From Stagonosporopsis chrysanthemi (taxonomy: Eukaryota > Ascomycota > Dothideomycetes > Pleosporales > Didymellaceae), in assembly GCA_022560025.1 (NCBI GenBank), contig JAFISE010000004.1, positions 383,161 to 447,160 of the forward strand: 64,000 bases of DNA, in the 5' to 3' direction. The translations under genes and the position numbers were made by a program. Under the pieces are notes generated by a model. It did not search any database, had not been told where the DNA came from, and saw only the letters and a list, made by a program, of their open reading frames with translations. Positions 20,865 to 31,952 of the stretch are shown here, piece after piece; position 1 is the first letter of the stretch; every line of letters starts with the position of its first letter.

Positions 20865-22414
20865 CTAATAGACTGAGCAGCCAACCTGCGCCCTAGTCAA
20901 TGCGGAAGTGAACATGGCCTGCATAGCCTTGTAGTGGAAGAAGATGCCTCCCAAAACAGCGAGATGCCAGATGTTGTGACTGCAGCCAAAGTAGTCGAAG
21001 ACACCCGGGAGAAAGCGCTCGGGGCACTTGCTGGCATACAGCACTGCGCCAGTAATGTACACGATGAGGCTCTTGGTGATGGGTGCATAGAAGTACAACG
21101 CCCACTGAGGGCCGCGGGTCCAAGAAAGCTGGAAGAAAGGAATAAAGCCCGTCAGAGCGAGAGTGCAATAAAAGGCAACGCGCAGCCAGGCCATGTCGGC
21201 ACGGTTGAACGTAGGCTGCCACGGCAGGATAACACCACCAACACCGAGAGCCGCAGTGAGGGTCATGTACGACCAGCGTGAGACAGGCTCGCAGTAGAAA
21301 GCCGCATACTCAGTGGTGAGGATGGAAGCCGCAACCAGCAGGGAAATTCCTGTGTAGTCGACGCAGGCGAAACGCTCAAGCAGAGTCTGTTCTGATATGC
21401 TGCTCATAGTGTGCCAGATAGTAGAACACGCCAGGCATTTGCATGCAGCAAAGAAGAAGACGCCGGCAATGAAGATGTCAGCCTTGGTCGACCTGTCCCA
21501 ATTGACACTGGACGGGTAGATGTAAAAGGCCAGCGCAAGGACCATGACGAAACCCAGGAGATGCGACCAGATGTTGACAAGCTCGTTGTGGAAGCCGAAT
21601 ACGGAGCGGACGCAGGCCCACTTGCCTTCGGAGAAGCGGTAGCCCTTGAGGATGTGTGGGTTGATTTTCCAGGGCTCCGGAAGATCGTCGTAATGGATTA
21701 AGCCGTGTTCCTTTGCGCGAGATAGAGCACGTTGCACACCGTGTTCGATTGTGGTTTCCACAGTCTCACGGGCGCGACGAGCTTTGTCGAGACCACTGTC
21801 GACAACGCCCCTGGCAGCTTCGATACCTTCGTCCATCTTCTTTCGCCCACTCTCATACATCTCATGGGCATACGAGCCGAGGGTGCCGTCATATGCGCGC
21901 GTCTCAAAATCGGTCAGGTAGGAGTCCATCAGCAAGATGCCCTCCAAAACTTTCTCGCCCAACGTTTCCTGCTTTTCCAATGCTTCTTTATATCGCTCCT
22001 CGAGCGTCTCAACAAAGACAGAGGCTTGCCGGCGTCCGGCTTCGAAGGCGCCGTCAGAGATCTTCGAGCACGACTCTCGCACGGCGAGGAGGGTTGTGTA
22101 CGCATACTCGACGCCCGCGTCGTAACTGAGGTGGCCGTATTCTTCAAGGCAGTCCAGCCGGCAATTGAGGTCAGCTAGGAATTGGCGAAGCTGTACAATG
22201 ATTAGTGGAAGTATAAGACTACAAGACAAGAACTCACCATCAAATGGAAGTTTTCGGCTTCATGGCTACATGGCTTGGTGTGCCACGAATGACGCCGCTG
22301 ACGTTGCGCCTGAAAAGTGCCATAGCCGGGGCGGCGCAAGCGCTGGATGCGCTCCTCTTGCGAAGTAGTCATAACGGCGGTGCTCACACCTGCAGAGGAC
22401 TTGGAGCGCGACAT
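20865..22414 (-). CDS. IZH3: IZH3-like PAQR family (adiponectin receptor/hemolysin III) membrane protein
   Basis: Two exons, 22414-22238 and 22190-20865, with a 47-bp phase-0 intron (GTGAGT...TACAG), give 500 aa. The long cytosolic N-terminal half is helical and charged, as in yeast Izh3. The C-terminal half has seven TM segments with the PAQR zinc-site motifs: FGFHNELVNIWSH, CSTIWHT and HNIWHLAVLGGIFFH (conserved Ser and His residues that bind Zn in adiponectin receptors, which are ceramidase-like). In yeast, IZH genes respond to zinc status and sterols. Start chosen at MSRSKSSAGV; no better upstream ATG is in frame. Confidence 0.88.
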
Positions 22415-24166
22415 CAGGGGCAACGGGCTAATATACACAGGTCGCGGGGGTGTTGAAGCGTGGCGAGACGGCGGTCGCTGAGGGGTTCAATCGACAAGAG
22501 TCCAGATCAGGAAGGTCTGCGGACTGGCTGCGTGACGGTCCGTCTGGCTGACCTTTGCATGTGCGCACAAAGAGGCTCTTTGGCTGGGTGGCTTGGTGTC
22601 AAGGAGTGAATTGGCGGCTCTGGACTAAGGACTGGTGGGTCGTGTTCTGCGCGAATGAGGGAGCGGAGCACGCAGCGTGGATGGCGAGCCGAGAGTAGAG
22701 TGGGCAGGAGCTGGCAGTGGGGTGTACAAGGTTATGTACAGAAGGACGACCGAGAGCGACGGTACTGTGGGCGGCAGAGTGCCAATTGAAGTCTAAAAGG
22801 ATAGTGGGAAGGTGGGAGCGACGGCGCTTTAGTCGCGTTGGCGCCCGTCATTAATATTCAAATCTCTAGTCCGCGGCTGCATGGATTAGGAGGGCTACTT
22901 GAGTGTTGCGGACCCTGCGTTCTTGGAACACCGAACGGGAGTTCATGCTAGGGCTGACAGTTGACGTATCGTAGGCAATTATTCCGTTCATTCATCGGCA
23001 GACATGTATCATTCGCAAGAGACAATTTCACATTCAGCATCAACTCGTCCGAACGGCACTCGGAAGCTCCATAGGAAGAACGGCTCCAACGGCTTGGCAT
23101 TCTCCTTTCGACTTGGTGCCCTTGTCGGCTTTTAGCACGTCGCCAGCAGCATCCATCACGGTTCGACAGCGTATTGTTTGCTATGGCTGTTTACTGGAGC
23201 CATCAATCAGCGGTTATTGTGCTTCGCAGGTTGTGCCTGAGAAATCTCCGTCGCTGTTTCGAGGCTCAGCTCGCCTCGTTTGCTGTTTTCCGACTTCCCA
23301 CTTTGGCCCAAAACGGAGTGGCTGGTTGATGTCGGACTTGCCTTGTCACACATCGTCATCTCAACTGGTCTAGACTACTTCTTATTGCTTTGAAAAGTAG
23401 ACGATTACGTCTCATGTCTCCCCGCTATTATTGGAGACTTGGACTGACGCACTCCCGCGCAGATTGCGCTACCCTTCGACAATGTCCGCTGTCGCTCTGC
23501 TTGTGCTTTATCGCCCCCTGCTTCCCCACAACCTTGCTTTGACCGTGTAAGACTGTAAGACACGTGCTATCCGCGCCTACCACTCGGCCTTCAGTCGCAT
23601 CTGGTAACCGTCACACTGCGCCTTAGATGCTGCAAGTCGAGGGCTCCAGCTGAGCCCCTGAACATCACAGACTCGTAAATTCTACCCGAGCCCGTCATCG
23701 ACCATGACTCTCACCGGACGCTCTGAACGAGACTCCTTGTTAGGGCTGAACCAGAGCCCAGTGCCATAAGCAGAGCCTCACACCTCATGCGTGGCCAATC
23801 ATGCTCGCACATTTGGTATCATGTGTTCTACACCTTAGCATGGCTTGTTCTCTGTCATACCCCGTCTACGTACGAGCCTTCAGGCACGACTTGCAAGGCG
23901 GCGCCACGAGGCTTGCCGAGTGTGTAGTTTGGTCTTCAGCCTTTCAGCGGTTCTCTTTGTGCATGCAGCTCTGTTGCCTCCTCCGCCGTCGGCCAATCAC
24001 CTCAATCTGTTCTCCGCTCTGAGCTCCCGGTCAGCGATGCCCTGCATATCTGATGTGCCATGACCTCAGAACACGAGGATCATAACTTCGCGAACCATTC
24101 AGTCTTTTTCGACAACTCCACACAAAATCTCGAGTCTGAACTCGAATGTCTCGACAATAACGAAAC
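22415..24166. other. Long divergent intergenic region
   Basis: 1.75 kb between the IZH3-like gene and the Pro-rich gene. No frame with family resemblance. One CAAGGT hexamer (22727-22732), the core of fungal ZafA sites, lies in the IZH3-like promoter, but a single hexamer is expected by chance. Parts may be long 5' UTR. Confidence 0.5.
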
Positions 24167-26679
24167 ATGGCGGTGCTTGCGGCAATATTACCAATCGTCT
24201 CACGCAGTTCGTGTCTTGCGCTAGAATTGTATCGGTTTGCCGCCTCATCTCCAACGGAGGCCGAAAGCTTTTTGAAAACCGCGAGAGCGATCAGCGGGTT
24301 TGCTGCAATCTTGAAGCAGGTCGGAACGATCATCAAAGAGGACGACCGGCTGCCTTCTTATGAGGTACATCAACATCCTTTTCCCACATAGTGACTGCGC
24401 TCCCATCACATCTGTCATCTCACCTGCGCAAGGCTGGGATTAACAAAATTCCTTTCTATCGTGTTTTGCCGTTGGCTGTAGCTCACAGAAAGGGGAGAAG
24501 CTGCTGGCGTTGTTAGAGTTCAAGCTGACGAATTTGCCATCACCTGTTGTCGAGCACATCAAGACTAACTGAAGTACCAGGCGCTCGACATACTCGAAGA
24601 TGTTACTGTGCAGTCCCAGACCGTCCTGCTGGAGATTGAGAACTTGACTGGGCTACGCCGACAAGAGCCAAGCCAGGAAACAGATGGAGTGCGGTCGTCA
24701 AAAGATGGTTCTCGCACCGAAACAGTGGATGTGGTCAGGCTGGCTTACTTTGCCGCGCACCTCCATTGCTTGAGGTTAACCTCAGCTGTGCTGCTGCAGA
24801 CTCTGTACACTGCGCAGAGTATAATGTGGTCAAAGTAAGTTGAGCTGCTCATCTCTGTATTCTCGTCAAACGAGTCTAGCGGGGTTAGGTCCTTATGAGA
24901 CATGCTGTTCATGACAACGTTTGAATCGGCTCTCATCGCAGCCAAATATTGCTGATTCTCGTTCACTGACATTTCTACAGACTACGCCCCACAGTATCTC
25001 CAAAGCAAGCCGCGAAGGCAGTGGCAAATGAGAAGATCCAGCTTCAAACACTTATCATCGAGCAGCAAATGTCGATACTGTCAGCAGCAAAGCTATATGA
25101 GCGAGTGCCTCTCCAAGACGCCCGGTTTCTCATGGAGTCCGACAGCTCGCAGAGTCTCGTTACATCTGCCCGCCAGATCACGTCGCCGAGCCCAAACCGT
25201 CTCCATCAGTTTCAGGATGAGTACTTGGGAAGTCTTGATACATCCGACTCCACGGAAGAAGGGTGGCTGCCCACCGTATGTAGCATTGCAGCTCCGCGAA
25301 CCGAACAATTGTTGGAGAGGTGGACTACCCTGCCGAGCTTCGATGAACGACTCCGCGACGCAGAACGGAAGGCCCGTACTAAAAAGCACGAAAATCAGCA
25401 AGCAACTGTCGAGTCAGACAGCGAGGACGAGGAGATAAGACAAGAGAGATTGAATGGTGCAGGTCTATCTTCTCCGCCACCACAACGGGCTGGAAGTGTA
25501 CAGCCATTGTTCACAGATACTGCCACCCTGCCCATACCAATGCCTTACGCCAGATTTGGGTCTTCGGCCCCGACATCGCCGGCGGCCTCACTTCGAGATT
25601 CTCGTACGACCTTTGAGGCTCCAGTGTCACCCCGCGCAAGCATAGGAAGTCTACCAGTCGAAGCAGCAGCAGCAGTCGAAGCTAAGGAAGAAGATGAGGA
25701 CCTCGAACTTGAAATTCCGTGGACCCTCCGCACCAGGAAATTTGAGTGGAGATACATTGACGGGAAGGTTGTAGGCTCGAATACAGATTTGCCGCCGTCG
25801 ACTGCATACAACGAACGGCCGAGTCAGAACTGGACAGAAGTAATGGCGAGCTGGGTTTGCAAGGAAGCTATCCAGGAGGCAGGCTACAAGGTGACCCAGG
25901 TGCAGAAGGAGAGGAAAGACGGGCGTCGGACAAGATTCGATACATGTTTCTGCATCGCGCAGCCGCTAAAGTTTGACCAAATCAAACGCCTCGTCGAGCG
26001 CACAGTCGACATATACCGCAAGAACGTCCCATCCACGCCTCCTCCTCCTCCTCCACCCCCCGCGCCGCCGCGCGCCAGACGCACCTCGTTTGACCGCCCA
26101 CCCCCCGGCCCGCCTCCAAGCTATCTCGCCAAAACGGCCCCTCAAGACCGCGACCGCACGCCCGCCGCAAACCGCCCTTACCCACCACTAGACCGGTCCG
26201 CGAGCACACTCGCCTACCCACCCCCACCACCGCCACTCGACCGCGCCAAATCCATGCCCGGCCCTGGCATCCTCTCGCCCCCATACCCCCAAAGCACCAC
26301 CTCTCAAGCCTCTCCTCGCCCCATGCCCATGCCCATGCCTGTACTCCCCCACACATCCCCTCACGCGCAACAACCCCCCTACGCCGCTCCGTACGCACAC
26401 TATCCCCCGCAGCCTTACATGCACGCCCCCGCCACGGGCACGAGTCCGCACACGCGCCTGCGTCCGCCGTTTCCGGTTCGGGAGCGGTATGAAGACGGTG
26501 AGACGACGGAGGAGGAGGGGGAGGTGGGGGGCGGGCGCAGGAGGCGTAGGTCCAGGTCGAGGGAGAGGCGCAGGAGGGAGAGAGAGGGCGAGAGGAGGTG
26601 GAGGGGCGGGAAGAGTGCCGCGGCCGGGACGCTGTTGAGTATTGGCGGGTTAACGGCGTTGTTGGATGGGTTTGGATGA
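24167..26679 (+). CDS. Fungal-specific protein with conserved C-terminal domain and Pro-rich tail
   Basis: Three exons, 24167-24364, 24581-24834 and 24981-26679 (introns of 216 and 146 bp; the first ends after a clear GACTAAC branch), give 716 aa. The N-terminus (MAVLAAILPIVSRSSCLALELYRFA, then AISGFAAILKQ and ALDILEDVTVQSQTVLLEIE) resembles the hydrophobic helical N-terminal domain common in fungal signalling proteins. The middle is disordered. A conserved block follows: TLRTRKFEWRYIDGKVVGSN, WTEVMASWVCKEAIQEAGYK and FDTCFCIAQPLKFDQIKRLV. The tail is rich in Pro (PPPPPPPPAPP), suited to SH3 or WW binding, then Arg-rich near the end (RRRRSRSRERRRRERE). I know this block only as an uncharacterised filamentous-fungal family. 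Confidence 0.75.
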
Positions 26680-26875
26680 AGGGGAGAAGAGAGAAAAAGA
26701 AAAAGGGGAGGGCGACGTTGTGGTGGGTCAAGTCTGGTAGCTCGAATGTGTAGTCTGTAGTTTGTAGTTTCTAGTTACGAATTTTTCGCCCATGCTGTCG
26801 GTTTGCAATATCGTGCAAAAATGCATCCTGGACCCCAAACGCCTCGCTATGCAGAAAAGCAAACCCCCCGGCCGC

Positions 26876-27581
26876 TCACCGGCTATCAGCCACGTCCGGC
26901 AGCCGCTCGATGACATACTTGCCCTTGGCGACACTCACAATGGGAACACCGGGAATCTTCCTGATCCTCCTCTTCAAATCCCTGTCATTCGTCGCAACAA
27001 GATAGACCCTATGCTTGAGCACGCGCTCCACAATGCAGTCATCGGCATAGGTGCCCTTGTGGTCGCACTTGAGGCGCTCCCAGCGCTCGTCCCGTGCAAT
27101 GCGCAGCGCGATGCGGTACTTGGGGCCGAGTTTCTCCAGCTCGGCCATGACGCACGTGGTGATGATGGGCGTGGCCTTGGCGTACAGCAGGTCCATGAGC
27201 GCCTTGTCGAGCTCGAGCTTGGCGTGCACCGTGTGCGAGAGGAAGTTGGTGTCGACGAGGACCGAGTAGGGCGGGCCTAGGGCGGTGTTGGCCTGGAAGA
27301 AGAGCGCCGATGAGGCTTGGGGGATTTCGCGCTTGGCGACTTCGGCGGCGGCTTTCTTCTTTGCTTCGAGTTCGCCGTCGGCTTGGTTTTTCTTTCTGAG
27401 GGGGGTGTCAGGAGGTGCAGAGGGGGGCAGAGGTGGGTGCTGCGTACAGGCGTGCGTCTTTCTGGCCTGGGGACGGTTAGCTGGGAGGACTGGGCGGGCG
27501 GGATGTGCATGTGGAGCTGTGCAGCATACCGATGACTCGCTTCATCTGCGCAAACTTGCGCGTCTTCTTCTGGACACCCAT
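26876..27581 (-). CDS. FCF1: rRNA-processing endonuclease Fcf1/Utp24 (PIN domain)
   Basis: Three exons, 27581-27530, 27466-27448 (a 19-nt micro-exon) and 27395-26876, with introns of 63 and 52 bp, give 196 aa, close to yeast Fcf1 (189). The joins restore MGVQKKTRKFAQMKRVIG then QKDARLKKNQ. PIN domain acidic residues are visible in YSVLVDTNFL, TCVMAELEKLG, GTYADDCIVERV and LVATNDRDLKRR. Fcf1 is the SSU-processome nuclease that cleaves pre-rRNA at the 18S 5' end (sites A1/A2) in the nucleolus. It is convergent with the preceding Pro-rich gene. Confidence 0.96.
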
Positions 27582-28288
27582 GGCTGCGGCGCGGTGGTTG
27601 TGCGGGGGCGCGTTGGCGGTTGTCGAGCGCTGATACTTTTTGGTGGAGCACGTCTGCCAAGAGTTCGGACGCTCGAAAATCGAGCACAGCGCTGCTGCCG
27701 CGCTAGCGAACAGTGGAGCCAGGAATAGCAGCAGCGCGGTCCATGCAGGGACGCGATGACAGACAAGGCAGGGCAGAAGGGGTCATGATCACGATGGGAA
27801 AGTTGGGCTGCTCGCAGGGCTGCTAGAGGAGACAATCGATCGCGCACCACCACGCGCAGCCATTGATTTTCCCTCTCCACTGCATCTCCACGCCATCGCT
27901 ATCTGAGGTTCGTCGCCGTCTCTCGCTCGCGGCGCCCCCCCCCCCCCCCATTCCGATCGCTAGCCCGTGCCAAACACCAAGCGAACCAGGCGCTCGATCC
28001 TCGCTCGGCCGGCGCCCCTGCAGCCCCGTTCTCCATTCTCTCTCCGCCAACAGTCCAGCACAGGGTCCCCTCCGCCTTTCGTTGTCCTGTCGCTCGTTCC
28101 GCCCGCCACCGCCGCAGCAACAGCCCAAGTGACGCCCTCGGCTCGCTCGCAGCCAGCCTCGTCCGTCCCCTGAGACACGATCGCCCGCGCGACTCGGCGC
28201 CGCTCCTCGCCCACGCCCGTCTCCTGAAGCGGGTCCCTGCTCCCCAAGCCCGCGACACAACCCCATCCGACGTCGTACAAACCTCGCC
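27582..28288. other. Divergent promoter region FCF1 / Prm5-Csi2-like gene
   Basis: No gene seen. Contains a C14 homopolymer at about 27937-27950. Confidence 0.55.
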
Positions 28289-29506
28289 ATGCGTGTTTCC
28301 GTCGGCCTGGTGGGCCTGCTGCTGGCCGCAGCCCCTGCCGTGCTTGCGCAGGACGATAACAACAACAACAACAACTTGCCACAGCTGTCGACGCTCCAGC
28401 AGCCTGATGGAGAGGGTGCATCGTCAACCGCCGCGGCCTCGTCTGCAGCACCAACCTCGGATAGAGCCTCCACCACAGCACCGGCATCTTCAGAACCTGC
28501 ATCCACAGCAGAGACAACGTCGGCAGCACCAACAAGCGCAGCACCGTCAGGCACGACAGCCGCCTCTGCTGACAACGATGGCGACTTCCCAACCGTAACC
28601 CAAGGCATCATCCAACTCTCCGGTCTGCCTACACTCGCTGGTGTGGGTGTCCCCAATCAACAGGTGCCAGACACCTCTGGTGCTCTTTTCATGCAAAAAT
28701 CGGATCTGCCGGACGGGACTGTGTTCATCTGTGTTGGTGCAATCCTTGGCTTCCTCGGTGCCTGCGTGCTTCTATGGCGAGGTCTCGTTGCGTGGTCGCT
28801 GCACCGATCTGTCAAGCGCGCTGCTCTGGCGCAGAACCTGGCTGACATGAAGGCCATGTCAGCAGTGCCTGGCAAGAAGCGCGGCATGTATACTCATGTC
28901 GGTGCCAGCTCCACCATGTCTCTTGACCACCTCGCTGCTGCGCCTACTGGACACTCACGGCCGCAGAAACCATTTGCCCAGGGGCCTGCTGGCACACCTC
29001 CCCGGGCTGCGTCGTCTTTGTTCTTCTCTCCTACTGCAGGCGGTGCAGCTGGTCTCGCACAGCAGGGCAACCGCTCGTCCAACTACCTGCCCGCAGGCTA
29101 CTACGCTGCTGGAAACGCCGCGCCCGCCGGTGGGTCTCCCATGACTCATGTCGGTGGACCGGGCGGTCATCCATCGACCAACTCGCTGGCGCTGCCAGGG
29201 AACCGCTTTAGCAGAGCATCCGGCACATCGCCCCCAGAGTCGCCATCTCTTCCGCCGTCCCGCGGCTACGAACGCGCTCCTCGCTCCAGGGACGGCTACG
29301 CAAACTACAATCGAAGCAGCGTCGCCACACTCAGCACCCCAGGAAACACTCGCAGCGGCGTCTACGGCCACGGCCAGGCCAGCGTTAGCAATCTGTCCCT
29401 GAACGTACCGGGCGGAACCACAGAAGCCGGCGGGCGCGCACCGAGTGCGTACCTCGAGGACCTCTTCGAGAACCACGGCGGCTCGCACTCGCAGGAGAGG
29501 TTCTAG
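28289..29506 (+). CDS. Prm5/YNL058C/Csi2-like single-pass membrane protein
   Basis: Single exon, 405 aa, from the ATG at 28289. Signal peptide (MRVSVGLVGLLLAAAPAVLA), then a poly-Asn and Ser/Thr/Ala-rich ectodomain. Then comes the conserved juxtamembrane block, FPTVTQGIIQLSGLP and ALFMQKSDLPDGTVFICVG, one TM (AILGFLGACVLLWRGLVAW) and SLHRSVKRAA. A long Ser/Gly/Pro-rich cytosolic tail carries the short motifs YTHVGASSTMS and PSAYLEDLFENH. This layout is that of the yeast vacuolar or plasma membrane proteins Prm5 and YNL058C and of Csi2, implicated in cell-wall and chitin biology. Family assignment is from memory of the TM block. Confidence 0.75.
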   Translation: MRVSVGLVGLLLAAAPAVLAQDDNNNNNNLPQLSTLQQPDGEGASSTAAASSAAPTSDRASTTAPASSEPASTAETTSAAPTSAAPSGTTAASADNDGDFPTVTQGIIQLSGLPTLAGVGVPNQQVPDTSGALFMQKSDLPDGTVFICVGAILGFLGACVLLWRGLVAWSLHRSVKRAALAQNLADMKAMSAVPGKKRGMYTHVGASSTMSLDHLAAAPTGHSRPQKPFAQGPAGTPPRAASSLFFSPTAGGAAGLAQQGNRSSNYLPAGYYAAGNAAPAGGSPMTHVGGPGGHPSTNSLALPGNRFSRASGTSPPESPSLPPSRGYERAPRSRDGYANYNRSSVATLSTPGNTRSGVYGHGQASVSNLSLNVPGGTTEAGGRAPSAYLEDLFENHGGSHSQERF

Positions 29507-30164
29507 AAAGACCTCGAGCAGCCTTCCACCGCGCGGCGTATTTCGCGCTCTCAATCGTTCCTCGATATCAGCGTAGACTTGTACCACTCTGTCTACCAGG
29601 TTTCCCGCGAGCGCATCTGGGACGTTGAAATCGCGCTGGAGCGCTCAAAATCTGCTGTTTTGTCGCAGAGATGGGGAGATGGCCGCTGGTCGCCGCGGTT
29701 GCCTTCTGCGTTGTAGTCGTGACGGTGCACAGCGCGTCTTGGTCTCTCTACCGCCTGCCCATCCAAACTGTTGAGCTTGTCCCCGCGCGTAGCCAACGCC
29801 GTGCCACGCTGCGAAACCGCCCGTGTCACGTCTTTGCATCCCACAACACGACGCAATACAACACAACAACAGACTCCTTCTCCCACACATGTTCACGACC
29901 TTTGGCATTTCTTATGCTGCTTTCTGTACTTTTGTTTTCTCGTTCTTGTGCATAGATACCTTGTGGCCCTTTTTTACTTATTGGAAAGAGAGAGAAAAGA
30001 GAGAGATTGGGGAGGGAAAACAGTCAGGGGTGTAGAGAGAGAGAGAGAGTAATGGGGTTAATGAGAGAGAGTAATGGGGTTAATGAGAGAGAGTGATATT
30101 GTATTGCTTGTTTGTGGTTCTGATTGTGATTGTGATTGTGACTATAGGCAAGTGCTATCTGTAG

Positions 30165-30188
30165 TTGGGGTTGGGGTTGGGGTTGGGG
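30165..30188 (+). repeat. (TTGGGG)4, G-quadruplex-type repeat
   Basis: Four perfect tandem TTGGGG units, the sequence of ciliate telomeres and a textbook intramolecular G-quadruplex. It is internal and isolated, so it is not evidence for a chromosome end. Confidence 0.9.
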
Positions 30189-30240
30189 AGCCGATCATGT
30201 GATGTCATGTCCTGCAGTGGTGCCGTGCCATGCGTACACT

Positions 30241-30270
30241 GTCGCGCCGTGTCGCGCCGTGTCGCGCCGT
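30241..30270 (+). repeat. (GTCGCGCCGT)3 minisatellite
   Basis: Three exact tandem copies of a 10-bp GC-rich unit in the gene desert. Confidence 0.95.
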
Positions 30271-31952
30271 GCAGTGTGTGTACTGTACTGTACTGCAATG
30301 TACTGTACCGATGAATGGACTGAGACAACATGTTGTACTCGTGCTTTGGGGTGTCTGTATTGTATCGTACTGTACATACATACATGCGTGCGTGCGTGCG
30401 TGGGCTGGATGGATCTGCCTTCTGGGTGTGTGTGTATGTATGTACGGCGTCTTGCGTCGCGGATGCCTTCCAGTATGTATTTGCGCTGCAATCTCTAGCG
30501 TGGGAGAGCAGAGCGACCTGGAGGCTGAGAGTTGCTGTGCTGGGTAGACGGCCGGACCTCTCACATCTCAAGGACGCATACTGAAATCCGAGCTGAAGCC
30601 TGTCGGCGCTGTCTCCAGCCTGGCCCTCCCTTTGCACACTGGACGACACCCATATCCATACCCATAGCACACGTCAGCACGCGCCGACCGGCCTCGACGA
30701 CGCGCCCTCACAACAACAACCTCCGCAGCAAAAGAAAATATATGTACGGTCACGCAGGTGGCTCCAAGCACTACCGAACCCCCTCATACAAGGGGGCGTT
30801 AAACGCTCAAAGCCTAAAAGTGCCAATCATCACTCTAGAACGCAAATATGACAACCTCGCGGTGAGAAGATACCCGACGAGGCCGTTGATTAATCGTCCA
30901 TAATGTATTTTTGTGTGTGTGTAAGGAGCAAGAAAAGGGGAGCGCGGCGCCGCTATGCGACTTTGTGTGCGACGCCTTTGCCAAGATCCCGGGCCGGCGG
31001 TTTATCCGCGGTTGTTGCCTATGAGAATTTTTTTGCCCGAGGAGACGAGCAGTGTAGCATCAGCATTCACCGACGACAGTAACAGTGCAGCACGGTCGGA
31101 GTTGCGAGAGGGCGGCTGGCCTGGCCAGGACGATTTGTGTTTTGTCGTCTTGTCTGGCTGTTGGTCGTTTTGCTCGCTACTCAGCGCGCTATTCGTTGCT
31201 GCTGCTGCTGTTTGCCGTTTGCTGGCTGCTGTTGTTGTATACATTACAGTTTTTTTACCCACGATTGCCTGCTTTCTGGATCTTCGCCCGATGGCCAGAG
31301 AGCAACATTCCTTCTAGTGGGAGAGGAAAATAGGTTTTTAGCAGGACCGTGTCTACTCCACCCTACGCATTGCTCGTCTTTAGATGTGTAGGACTATTTT
31401 TATGACAAACATCTCTTTGTGATGTCTCTTTTGTGGTGATGTTGGGACGCCCGCATGAGGGCGTTGGACTCGTCGAAATCGAACTCGTCGGACTCGGTGG
31501 ACTTGGTGCGCGACGGCACATCGTACGACGTGCAGAGCCCGAACGGCGCCCAATGCGATCTCGTTGGCAATTCGTGGCAACTCGTTGCCAGAGCAGCAAC
31601 AAATCCGACACCTGCCATACAGGGGGCGCAAGGCTGGCCGCTGGGAATAGTGGCGCTAGAACCCTGTCTGGAGCGGCGCCATGTGTTCAGCGGAACGGGA
31701 TTGCATTACTCGTCATCGCGTGCGGACTAGCAACTCTTCGCGGTCCCCTTTCTTCGCTGCCGAATCGAGGTGAAATGTTCCTGCGTGACTACCGGTAGCT
31801 GCATCCCGCGTGCTGTGCTACGTGTCTGTCGTGAGCCAGTGCCCTTGAGCCCCAGTCCTCGAGCCACCTCCGAGTCCCCGCGCATACGCACGTTCTCTCC
31901 CCCCGAGCACTCCTCCGGCTGCTCTCTTGTGTGACGCTCGCGGTGCAACGAC

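Larger units (their letters stand above)
29507..31952. other. 2.4-kb microsatellite-rich gene desert
   Basis: No convincing gene. Dense short repeats include GA runs and a tandem of GAGAGAGTAATGGGGTTAAT at about 30037-30095, four TTGGGG at 30165-30188, three copies of GTCGCGCCGT at 30241-30270, TGTAC/TACTG repeats near 30280-30310 and TACA/TGCG tetranucleotides near 30373-30400. A 56-codon ATG frame starts near 30741 (MYGHAGGSKHYRTPSYKG...), with no family resemblance. Confidence 0.6.

Noticed and set aside
22727..22732. ZafA-type CAAGGT zinc site upstream of the IZH3-like gene
   Set aside because: A single hexamer is expected by chance about once per 2 kb on two strands.
30165..30188. Telomere or subtelomere signal
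   Set aside because: Four TTGGGG units are internal, flanked by genes on both sides, and most filamentous ascomycetes use TTAGGG.
30532..30903. 123-aa plus-strand frame in the gene desert
   Set aside because: No family resemblance and surrounded by microsatellites; the first residues overlap repeats. Kept only as a remark in the gene-desert entry.
31000..31950. Possible RNA gene in the spacer before the ArfGAP gene
   Set aside because: No tRNA A/B boxes or recognisable snRNA/snoRNA boxes seen by eye.
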